From Rallus limicola (lineage: Eukaryota; Chordata; Aves; Gruiformes; Rallidae): a stretch of 64,000 bases of DNA. The notes below the pieces were generated by a model. It was not told the DNA's origin and did not search any database. It saw nothing but the letters and a program-made list of their open reading frames with translations. Below, in pieces: positions 46,440 through 57,500 of this stretch. The translations under genes and the position numbers were made by a program. The stretch is from assembly GCA_022605955.1 (NCBI GenBank), contig JAKCOZ010000263.1:270082-334081 (forward strand), written 5' to 3'. Every line of letters begins with the position of its first letter. Position 1 is the first letter of the stretch.

Positions 46440-48395
46440 CACGAGCAGCCCCTGTCACTTTGGCTCTCAGCCTTTTCCTTTGCCTGGAAAGAGGGAACAT
46501 GCCTGGAACCTCCTACGGTGCTTTTCTCGGCCCTAGCAGACTGCAGTTCAAAACATGCTAAAGGTCCAGCAATAACTCCCAAAGTAAAGAAGCTAGGCCT
46601 GAAAGGCATAGCTTGTCTGAAACCTCCTAACAGGACACACGAGCAGACCCTGTCACTTTGGCTCTCAGCCTTTTCCTTTGCCTGGAAAGAGGGAACATGC
46701 CTGGAACCTCCTACGGTGCTTTTCTCGGCCCTAGCAGACTGCAGTTCAAAACATGCTAAACGTCCAGCAATAACTCCCAAAGTAAAGAAGCTAGGCCTGA
46801 AAGGCATAGCTTGTCTGAAACCTCCTAACAGGACACACGAGCAGACCCTGTCGCTTTGGCTCTCAGCCTTTTCCTTTGCCTGGAAAGAGGGAACATGCCT
46901 GGAACCTCCTACGGTGCTTTTCTCGGCCCTAGCAGACTGCAGTTCAAAACATGCTAAACGTCCAGCAATAACTCCCAAAGTAAAGAAGCTAGGCCTGAAA
47001 GGCATAGCTTGTCTGAAACCTCCTAACAGGACACACGAGCAGCCCGTGTCACTTTGGCTCTCAGCCTTTTCCTTTGCCTGGAAAGAGGGAACATGCCTGG
47101 AACCTCCTACGGTGCTTTTCTCGGCCCTAGCAGACTGCAGTTCAAAACATGCTAAACGTCCAGCAATAACTCCCAAAGTAAAGAAGCTAGGCCTGAAAGG
47201 CATAGCTTGTCTGAAACCTCCTAACAGGACACACGAGCAGCCCCTGTCACTTTGGCTCTCAGCCTTTTCCTTTGCCTGGAAAGAGGGAACATGCCTGGAA
47301 CCTCCTACGGTGCTTTTCTCGGCCCTAGCAGACTGCAGTTCAAAACATGCTAAACGTCCAGCAATAACTCCCAAAGTAAAGAAGCTAGGCATGAAAGGCA
47401 TAGCTTGTCTGAAACCTCCTAACAGGACACACAAGCAGACCCTGTCACTTTGGCTCTCAGCCTTTTCCTTTGCCTGGAAAGAGGGAACATGCCTGGAACC
47501 TCCTACGGTGCTTTTCTCGGCCCTAGCAGACTGCAGTTCAAAACATGCTAAACGTCCAGCAATAACTCCCAAAGTAAAGAAGCTAGACCTGAAAGGCATA
47601 GCTTGTCTGAAACCTCCTAACAGGACACACGAGCAGCCCCTGTCACTTTGGCTCTCAGCCTTTTCCTTTGCCTGGAAAGAGGGAACATGCCTGGAACCTC
47701 CTACGGTGCTTTTCTCGGCCCTAGCAGACTGCAGTTCAAAACATGCTAAACGTCCAGCAATAACTCCCAAAGTAAAGAAGCTAGGCCTGAAAGGCATAGC
47801 TTGTCTGAAACCTCCTAACAGGACACACGAGCAGACCCTGTCACTTTGGCTCTCAGCCTTTTCCTTTTCCTGGAAAGAGGGAACATGCCTGGAACCTCCT
47901 ATGGTGCTTTTCTCGGCCCTAGCAGACTGCAGTTCAAAACATGCTAAACGTCCAGCAATAACTCCCAAAGTATAGAAGCTAGGCCTGAAAGGCATAGCTT
48001 GTCTGAAACCTCCTAACAGGACACACGAGCAGCCCCTGTCACTTTGGCTCTCAGCCTTTTCCTTTGCCTGGAAAGAGGGAACATGCCTGGAACCTCCTAC
48101 GGTGCTTTTCTCGGCCCTAGCAGACTGCAGTTCAAAACATGCTAAACGTCCAGCAATAACTCCCAAAGTAAAGAAGCTAGGCCTGAAAGGCATAGCTTGT
48201 CTGAAACCTCCTAACAGGACACACGAGCAGCCCCTGTCACTTTGGCTCTCAGCCTTTTCCTTTGCCTGGAAAGAGGGAACATGCCTGGAACCTCCTACGG
48301 TGCTTTTCTCGGCCCTAGCAGACTGCAGTTCAAAACATGCTAAACGTCCAGCAATAACTCCCAAAGTAAAGAAGCTAGGCATGAAAGGCATAGCT

Positions 48396-48466
48396 TGTCC
48401 TGTTAGGAGGTTTCAGACAAGCTAGGCCTGAAAGGCATAGCTTGTCTGAAACCTCCTAACAGGACA
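48396..48466. repeat. Palindromic junction J18
   Basis: J6-type palindrome with perfect 29-nt arms. The next junction is 641 bp on (3 monomers + 47). Confidence 0.95.
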
Positions 48467-49036
48467 CACGAGCAGACCCTGTCACTTTGGCTCTCAGCCT
48501 TTTCCTTTGCCTGGAAAGAGGGAACATGCCTGGAACCTCCTATGGTGCTTTTCTCGGCCCTAGCAGACTGCAGTTCAAAACATGCTAAACGTCCAGCAAT
48601 AACTCCCAAAGTATAGAAGCTAGGCCTGAAAGGCATAGCTTGTCTGAAACCTCCTAACAGGACACACGAGCAGCCCCTGTCACTTTGGCTCTCAGCCTTT
48701 TCCTTTGCCTGGAAAGAGGGAACATGCCTGGAACCTCCTACGGTGCTTTTCTCGGCCCTAGCAGACTGCAGTTCAAAACATGCTCAACGTCCAGCAATAT
48801 CTCCCAAAGTAAAGAAGCTAGGCCTGAAAGGCATAGCTTGTCTGAAACCTCCTAACAGGACACACGAGCAGACCCTGTCACTTTGGCTCTCAGCCTTTTC
48901 CTTTGCCTGGAAAGAGGGAACATGCCTGGAACCTCCTACGGTGCTTTTCTCGGCCCTAGCAGACTGCAGTTCAAAACATGCTAAACGTCCAGCAATAACT
49001 CCCAAAGTAAAGAAGCTAGGCATGAAAGGCATAGCT

Positions 49037-49107
49037 TGTCCTGTTAGGAGGTTTCAGACAAGCTAGGCCTGAAAGGCATAGCTTGTCTGAAACCTCCTAA
49101 CAGGACA
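49037..49107. repeat. Palindromic junction J19
   Basis: J6-type palindrome with perfect 29-nt arms. The next junction is 839 bp on (4 monomers + 47). Confidence 0.95.
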
Positions 49108-49875
49108 CACGAGCAGCCCCTGTCACTTTGGCTCTCAGCCTTTTCCTTTGCCTGGAAAGAGGGAACATGCCTGGAACCTCCTACTGTGCTTTTCTCGGCC
49201 CTAGCAGACTGCAGTTCAAAACATGCTAAACGTCCAGCAATAACTCCCAAAGTAAAGAAGCTAGGCCTGAAAGGCATAGCTTGTCTGAAACCTCCTAACA
49301 GGACACACGAGCAGACCCTGTCACTTTGGCTCTCAGCCTTTTCCTTTTCCTGGAAAGAGGGAACATGCCTGGAACCTCCTATGGTGCTTTTCTCGGCCCT
49401 AGCAGACTGCAGTTCAAAACATGCTAAACGTCCAGCAATAACTCCCAAAGTATAGAAGCTAGGCCTGAAAGGCATAGCTTGTCTGAAACCTCCTAACAGG
49501 ACACACGAGCAGCCCCTGTCACTTTGGCTCTCAGCCTTTTCCTTTGCCTGGAAAGAGGGAACATGCCTGGAACCTCCTACGGTGCTTTTCTCGGCCCTAG
49601 CAGACTGCAGTTCAAAACATGCTAAACGTCCAGCAATAACTCCCAAAGTAAAGAAGCTAGGCCTGAAAGGCATAGCTTGTCTGAAACCTCCTAACAGGAC
49701 ACACGAGCAGCCCCTGTCACTTTGGCTCTCAGCCTTTTCCTTTGCCTGGAAAGAGGGAACATGCCTGGAACCTCCTACGGTGCTTTTCTCGGCCCTAGCA
49801 GACTGCAGTTCAAAACATGCTAAACGTCCAGCAATAACTCCCAAAGTAAAGAAGCTAGGCATGAAAGGCATAGCT

Positions 49876-49946
49876 TGTCCTGTTAGGAGGTTTCAGACAA
49901 GCTAGGCCTGAAAGGCATAGCTTGTCTGAAACCTCCTAACAGGACA
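49876..49946. repeat. Palindromic junction J20
   Basis: J6-type palindrome with perfect 29-nt arms, followed by the private pair GAGCAGCACCTG and GACTGCAATTC. The same pair follows J21. The next junction is 2,225 bp on (11 monomers + 47). Confidence 0.95.
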
Positions 49947-52100
49947 CACGAGCAGCACCTGTCACTTTGGCTCTCAGCCTTTTCCTTTGCCTGGAAAGAG
50001 GGAACATGCCTGGAACCTCCTACGGTGCTTTTCTCGGCCCTAGCAGACTGCAATTCAAAACATGCTAAACGTCCAGCAATAACTCCCAAAGTAAAGAAGC
50101 TAGGCCTGAAAGGCATAGCTTGTCTGAAACCTCCTAACAGGACACACGAGCAGACCCTGTCACTTTGGCTCTCAGCCTTTTCCTTTGCCTGGAAAGAGGG
50201 AACATGCCTGGAACCTCCTACGGTGCTTTTCTCGGCCCTAGCAGACTGCAGTTCAAAACATGCTAAACGTCCAGCAATAACTCCCAAAGTAAAGAAGCTA
50301 GGCCTGAAAGGCATAGCTTGTCTGAAACCTCCTAACAGGACACACGAGCAGCCCCTGTCACTTTGGCTCTCAGCCTTTTCCTTTGCCTGGAAAGAGGGAA
50401 CATGCCTGGAACCTCCTACGGTGCTTTTCTCGGCCCTAGCAGACTGCAGTTCAAAACATGCTCAACGTCCAGCAATAACTCCCAAAGTAAAGAAGCTAGG
50501 CCTGAAAGGCATAGCTTGTCTGAAACCTCCTAACAGGACACACGAGCAGCCCCTGTCACTTTGGCTCTCAGCCTTTTCCTTTGCCTGGAAAGAGGGAACA
50601 TGCCTGGAACCTCCTACGGTGCTTTTCTCGGCCCTAGCAGACTGCAGTTCAAAACATGCTAAACGTCCAGCAATAACTCCCAAAGTAAAGAAGCTAGGCA
50701 TGAAAGGCATAGCTTGTCTGAAACCTCCTAACAGGACACCCGAGCAGACCCTGTCACTTTGGCTCTCAGCCTTTTCCTTTGCCTGGAAAGAGGGAACATG
50801 CCTGGAACCTCCTACGGTGCTTTTCTCGGCCCTAGCAGACTGCAGTTCAAAACATGCTAAACGTCCAGCAATAACTCCCAAAGTAAAGAAGCTAGGCCTG
50901 AAAGGCATAGCTTGTCTGAAACCTCCTAACAGGACACACGAGCAGCCCCTGTCACTTTGGCTCTCAGCCTTTTCCTTTGCCTGGAAAGAGGGAACATGCC
51001 TGGAACCTCCTACGGTGCTTTTCTCGGCCCTAGCAGACTGCAGTTCAAAACATGCTAAACGTCCAGCAATAACTCCCAAAGTAAAGAAGCTAGGCCTGAA
51101 AGGCATAGCTTGTCTGAAACCTCCTAACAGGACACACGAGCAGACCCTGTCACTTTGGCTCTCAGCCTTTTCCTTTGCCTGGAAAGAGGGAACATGCCTG
51201 GAACCTCCTACGGTGCTTTTCTCGGCCCTAGCAGACTGCAGTTCAAAACATGCTCAACGTCCAGCAATAACTCCCAAAGTAAAGAAGCTAGGCCTGAAAG
51301 GCATAGCTTGTCTGAAACCTCCTAACAGGACACACGAGCAGACCCTGTCACTTTGGCTCTCAGCCTTTTCCTTTGCCTGGAAAGAGGGAACATGCCTGGA
51401 ACCTCCTACGGTGCTTTTCTCGGCCCTAGCAGACTGCAGTTCAAAACATGCTAAACGTCCAGCAATAACTCCCAAAGTAAAGAAGCTAGGCCTGAAAGGC
51501 ATAGCTTGTCTGAAACCTCCTAACAGGACACACGAGCAGCCCGTGTCACTTTGGCTCTCAGCCTTTTCCTTTGCCTGGAAAGAGGGAACATGCCTGGAAC
51601 CTCCTACGGTGCTTTTCTCGGCCCTAGCAGACTGCAGTTCAAAACATGCTAAACGTCCAGCAATAACTCCCAAAGTAAAGAAGCTAGGCCTGAAAGGCAT
51701 AGCTTGTCTGAAACCTCCTAACAGGACACACGAGCAGACCCTGTCACTTTGGCTCTCAGCCTTTTCCTTTGCCTGGAAAGAGGGAACATGCCTGGAACCT
51801 CCTACGGTGCTTTTCTCGGCCCTAGCAGACTGCAGTTCAAAACATGCTAAACGTCCAGCAATAACTCCCAAAGTAAAGAAGCTAGGCCTGAAAGGCATAG
51901 CTTGTCTGAAACCTCCTAACAGGACACACGAGCAGCCCCTGTCACTTTGGCTCTCAGCCTTTTCCTTTGCCTGGAAAGAGGGAACATGCCTGGAACCTCC
52001 TACGGTGCTTTTCTCGGCCCTAGCAGACTGCAGTTCAAAACATGCTAAACGTCCAGCAATAACTCCCAAAGTAAAGAAGCTAGGCATGAAAGGCATAGCT

Positions 52101-52171
52101 TGTCCTGTTAGGAGGTTTCAGACAAGCTAGGCCTGAAAGGCATAGCTTGTCTGAAACCTCCTAACAGGACA
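52101..52171. repeat. Palindromic junction J21
   Basis: J6-type palindrome with perfect 29-nt arms, followed by GAGCAGCACCTG and GACTGCAATTC as after J20. It is the last junction before the indel-rich domain D. The next recognisable junction is 8,215 bp on, about 41 monomers with a net surplus from indels. Confidence 0.95.
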
Positions 52172-54529
52172 CACGAGCAGCACCTGTCACTTTGGCTCTC
52201 AGCCTTTTCCTTTGCCTGGAAAGAGGGAACATGCCTGGAACCTCCTACGGTGCTTTTCTCGGCCCTAGCAGACTGCAATTCAAAACATGCTAAACGTCCA
52301 GCAATAACTCCCAAAGTAAAGAAGCTAGGCCTGAAAGGCATAGCTTGTCTGAAACCTCCTAACAGGACACACGAGCAGACCCTGTCACTTTGGCTCTCAG
52401 CCTTTTCCTTTGCCTGGAAAGAGGGAAACATGCCTGGAACCTCCTACGGTGCTTTTCTCGGCCCTAGCAGACTGCAGTTCAAAACATGCTAAAACGTCCA
52501 GCAATAACTCCCCAAAGTAAAGAAGCTAGGCCTGAAAGGCATAGCTTGTCTGAAAACCTCCTAACAGGACACACGAGCAGACCCTGTCACTTTGGCTCTC
52601 AGCCTTTTCCTTTGCCTGGAAAGAGGGAACATGCCTGGAACCTCCTACGGTGCTTTTCTCGGCCCTAGCAGACTGCAGTTCAAAACATGCTCAACGTCCA
52701 GCAATAACTCCCAAAGTAAAGAAGCTAGGCCTGAAAGGCATAGCTTGTCTGAAACCTCCTAACAGGACACACGAGCAGCCCCTGTCACTTTGGCTCTCAG
52801 CCTTTTCCTTTGCCTGGAAAGAGGGAACATGCCTGGAACCTCCTACGGTGCTTTTCTCGGCCCTAGCAGACTGCAGTTCAAAACATGCTAAAACGTCCAG
52901 CAATAACTCCCAAAGTAAAGAAGCTAGGCCTGAAAGGCATAGCTTGTCTGAAACCTCCTAACAGGACACACGAGCAGCCCCTGTCACTTTGGCTCTCAGC
53001 CTTTTTCCTTTGCCTGGAAAGAGGGAACATGCCTGGAACCTCCTACGGTGCTTTTCCTCGGCCCTAGCAGACTGCAGTTCAAAACATGCCTGCTAAACGT
53101 CCAGCAATAACTCCCAAAGTAAAGAAGCTAGGCCTGAAAGGCATAGCTTGTCTGAAACCTCCTAACAGGACACACGAGCAGACCCTGTCACTTTGGCTCT
53201 CAGCCTTTTCCTTTGCCTGGAAAGAGGGAACATGCCTGGAACCTCCTACGGTGCTTTTCTCGGCCCTAGCAGACTGCAGTTCAAAACATGCTCAACGTCC
53301 AGCAATAACTCCCAAAGTAAAGAAGCTAGGCCTGAAAGGCATAGCTTGTCTGAAACCCTCCTAACAGGACACACGAGCAGACCCTGTCACTTTGGCTCTC
53401 AGCCTTTTCCTTTGCCTGGAAGAGGGAAACATGCCTGGAACCTCCTACGGTGCTTTTCTCGGCCCTAGCAGACTGCAGTTCAAAACCATGCTAAACGTCC
53501 AGCAATAACTCCCAAAGTAAAGAAGCTAGGCCTGAAAGGCATAGCTTGTCTGAAACCTCCTAACAGGACACACGAGCAGACCGTGTCACTTTGGCTCTCA
53601 GCCTTTTCCTTTGCCTGGAAAGAGGGAACATGCCTGGAACCTCCTACGGTGCTTTTCTCGGCCCTAGCAGACTGCAGTTCAAAACATGCTAAACGTCCAG
53701 CAATAACTCCCAAAGTAAAGAAGCTAGGCCTGAAAGGCATAGCTTGTCTGAAACCTCCTAACAGGAACACACGAGCAGCACCTGTCACTTTGGCTCTCAG
53801 CCTTTTCCTTTGCCTGGAAAGAGGGAACATGCCTGGAACCTCCTACGGTGCTTTTCTCGGCCCTAGCAGACTGCAATTCAAAACATGCTAAACGTCCAGC
53901 AATAACTCCCAAAGTAAAGAAGCTAGGCCTGAAAGGCATAGCTTGTCTGAAACCTCCTAACAGGACACACGAGCAGACCCTGTCACTTTGGCTCTCAGCC
54001 TTTTCCTTTGCCTGGAAAGAGGGAACATGCCTGGAACCTCCTACGGTGCTTTTCTCGGCCCTAGCAGACTGCAGTTCAAAACATGCTAAACGTCCAGCAA
54101 TAACTCCCAAAGTAAAGAAGCTAGGCCTGAAAGGCATAGCTTGTCTGAAAACCTCCTAACAGGACACACGAGCAGACCCTGTCACTTTGGCTCTCAGCCT
54201 TTTCCTTTGCCTGGAAAGAGGGAACATGCCCTGGAACCTCCTACGGTGCTTTTCTCGGCCCTAGCAGACTGCAGTTCAAAACATGCTCAACGTCCAGCAA
54301 TAACTCCCAAAGTAAAGAAGCTAGGCCTGAAAGGCATAGCTTGTCTGAAACCTCCTAACAGGACACACGAGCAGCCCCTGTCACTTTGGCTCTCAGCCTT
54401 TTCCTTTGCCTGGAAAGAGGGAACATGCCTGGAACCTCCTACGGTGCTTTTCTCGGCCCTAGCAGACTGCAGTTCAAAACATGCTAAACGTCCAGCAATA
54501 ACTCCCAAAGTAAAGAAGCTAGGCATGAA

Positions 54530-54565
54530 AGGCATAGCTTGTCCTGAAACCTCCTAACAGGACCA
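54530..54565. repeat. Possible collapsed palindromic junction
   Basis: The upstream side carries GGCATGAAAGGC and CTTGTCC, as at every intact junction. It then continues directly as TGAAACCTCC without the inverted segment. The sequence CTTGTCCTGAAACC is what a 46-bp deletion between the two CTG copies of an intact junction would leave. A simple extra C in an indel-rich region is the alternative. Confidence 0.5.
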
Positions 54566-57500
54566 CACGAGCAGACCCTGTCACTTTGGCTCTCAGCCTT
54601 TTCCTTTGCCTGGAAAGAGGGAACATGCCTGGAACCTCCTACGGTGCTTTTCTCGGCCCTAGCAGACTGCAGTTCAAAACATGCTAAACGTCCAGCAATA
54701 ACTCCCAAAGTAAAGAAGCTAGGCATGAAAGGCATAGCTTGTCTGAAACCTCCTAACAGGACACACGAGCAGCCCCTGTCACTTTGGCTCTCAGCCTTTT
54801 CCTTTGCCTGGAAAGAGGGAACATGCCTGGAACCTCCTACGGTGCTTTTCTCTCGGCCCTAGCAGACTGCAGTTCAAAACATGCTAAACGTCCAGCAATA
54901 ACTCCCAAAGTAAAGAAGCTAGGCCTGAAAGGCATAGCTTGTCTGAAACACCTCCTAACAGGACACACGAGCAGACCCTGTCACTTTGGCTCTCAGCCTT
55001 TTCCTTTGCCTGGAAAGAGGGAACATGCCTGGAACCTCCTACGGTGCTCTTTTCTCGGCCCTAGCAGACTGCAGTTCAAAACATGCTAAACGTCCAGCAA
55101 TAACTTCCAAAGTAAAGAAGCTAGGCCTGAAAGGCATAGCTTGTCTGAAACCTCCTAACAGGACACACGAGCAGCCCCTGTCACTTGGCTCTCAGCCTTT
55201 TCCTTTGCCTGGAAAGAGGGAACATGCCTGGAACCTCCTACGTGCTTTTCTCGGCTCCCTAGCAGACTGCAGTTCAAAACATGCTAAACGTCCAGCAATA
55301 ACTCCCAAAGTAAAGAAGCTAGGCCTGAAGGCATAGCTTGTCTGAAACCTCCTAACAGGACACACGAGCAGACCCTGTCACTTTGGCTCTCAGCCTTTTC
55401 CTTTGCCTGGAAAGAGGGAACATGCCTGGAACCTCCTACGGTGCTTTTCTCGGCCCTAGCAGACTGCAGTTCAAAACATGCTAAACGTCCAGCAATAACT
55501 CCCAAAGTAAAGAAGCTAGGCCTGAAAGGCATAGCTTGTCTGAAACCTCCTAACAGGACACACAAGCAGACCCTGTCACTTTGGCTCTCAGCCTTTTCCT
55601 TTGCCTGGAAAGAGGGAACAATGCCTGGAACCTCCTACGGTGCTTTTCTCGGCCCTAGCAGACTGCAGATCAAAACATGCTAAACGTCCAGCAATAACTC
55701 CCAAAGTAAAGAAGCTAGGCCTGAAAGGCATAGCTTGTCTGAAACCTCCTAACAGGACACACAGCAGACCCTGTCACTTTGGCACTCAGCCTTTTCCTTT
55801 GCCTGGAAAGAGGGAACATGCCTGGAACCTCCTACGGTGCTTTTCTCGGCCCTAGCAGACTGCAGTTCAAAACATGCTCAACGTCCAGCAATAACTCCCA
55901 AAGTAAAGAAGCTAGGCCTGAAAGGCATAGCTTGTCTGAAACCTCCTAACAGGACACACGAGCAGACCCTGTCACTTTGGCTCTCAGCCTTTTCCTTTGC
56001 CTGGAAAGAGGGAACATGCCTGGAACCTCCTACGGTGCTTTTCTCGGCCCTAGCAGACTGCAGTTCAAAACATGCTAAACGTCCAGCAATAAACTCCCAA
56101 AGTAAAGAAGCTAGGCCTGAAAGGCATAGCTTGTCTGAAACCTCCTAACAGGACACACAAGCAGACCCTGTAAATTTGGCTCTCAGCCTTTTTCCTTTTG
56201 CCTGGAAAAGAGGGAACATGCCTGGAACCTCCTATGGTGCTTTTCTCGGCCCTAGCAGACTGCAGTTCAAAACATGCTAAACGTCCAGGCAATAACTCCC
56301 AAAGTATAGAAGCTAGGCCTGAAAGGCATAGCTTGTCTGAAACCTCCTAACAGGACACACGAGCTAGACCCTGTCACTTTGGCTCTCAGCCTTTTCCTTT
56401 GCCTGGAAAGAGGGAACATGCCCGGAACCTCCTACGGTGCTTTTTCTCGGCCCTAGCAGACTGCAGTTCAAAAACATGCTAAACGTCCAGCAATAACTCC
56501 CAAAGTAAAGAAGCTAGGCCTGAAAGGCATAGCTTGTCTGAAACCTCCTAAAAGGACACAACGAGCAGACCCTGTCACTTTGGCTCTCAGCCTTTTCCTT
56601 TGCCTGGAAAGAGGGAACATGCCTGGAACCTCCTACGGTGCTTTTCTCGGCCCTAGCAGACTGCAGTTCAAAACATGCTAAACGTCCAGCAATAACTCCC
56701 AAAGTAAAGAAAGCTCGGCCTGAAAGGCATAGCTTGTCTGAAACCTCCTAACAGGACACACGAGCAGACCCTGTCACTTTGGCTCTCAGCCTTTTCCTTT
56801 GCCTGGAAAGAGGGAACATGCCTGGAACCTCCTACGTGCTTTTCTCGGCCCTAGCAGACCTGCAGTTTCAAAACATGCTAAACGTCCCAGCAATAACTCC
56901 CAAAGTAAAGAAGCTAGGCCTGAAAGGCATAGCTTGTCTGAAACCTCCTAACAGGACACACGAGCAGAACCCTGTCACTTTGGCTCTCAGCCTTTTCCTT
57001 TGCCTGGAAAGAGGGAACATGCCTGGAACCTCCTACGGTGCTTTTCTCGGCCCTAGCAGACTGCAGTTCAAAACATGCTAAACGTCCAGCAATAACTCCC
57101 AAAGTAAAGAAGCTAGGCCTGAAAGGCATAGCTTGTCTGAAACCTCCTAACAGGACACACGAGCAGACCCTGTCACTTTGGCTCTCAGCCTTTTCCTTTG
57201 CCTGGAAAGAGGGAACATGCCTGGAACCTCCTACGGTGCTTTTCTCGGCCCTAGCAGACTGCAGTTCAAAACATGCTAAACGTCCAGCAATAACTCCCAA
57301 AGTAAAGAAGCTAGGCCTGAAAGGCATAGCTTGTCTGAAACCTCCTAACAGGACACACAAGCAGACCCTGTCACTTTGGCTCTCAGCCTTTTCCTTTGCC
57401 TGGAAAGAGGGAACATGCCTGGAACCTCCTACGGTGCTTTTCTCGGCCCTAGCAGACTGCAGTTCAAAACATGCTAAACGTCCAGCAATAACTCCCAAAG

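Larger units (their letters stand above)
30643..52425. repeat. Domain C: array with widely spaced palindromic junctions
   Basis: Ten junction-bounded blocks hold 20, 12, 9, 12, 23, 2, 10, 3, 4 and 11 monomers. The TTCTAGG variant of domain B is absent after 30,6xx. Domain C variants include GAGCAGCCCGTG, CTGTCGCTTT, CACACAAGCAG, TTTTCCTGGAAAG, ATGCCCGGAACC, AGTATAGAAG and, from 48.8 kb, ATGCTCAACG. Apart from the junctions, no indel against the 198-bp period was seen. Confidence 0.9.

Noticed and set aside
15720..52171. Junctions as inserted transposons (MITE or foldback element)
   Set aside because: The 47 added bases are entirely an inverted plus a direct copy of satellite sequence. There is no foreign core and no typical target-site duplication, since the 28-nt flanking repeats are satellite sequence and follow from the rearrangement.
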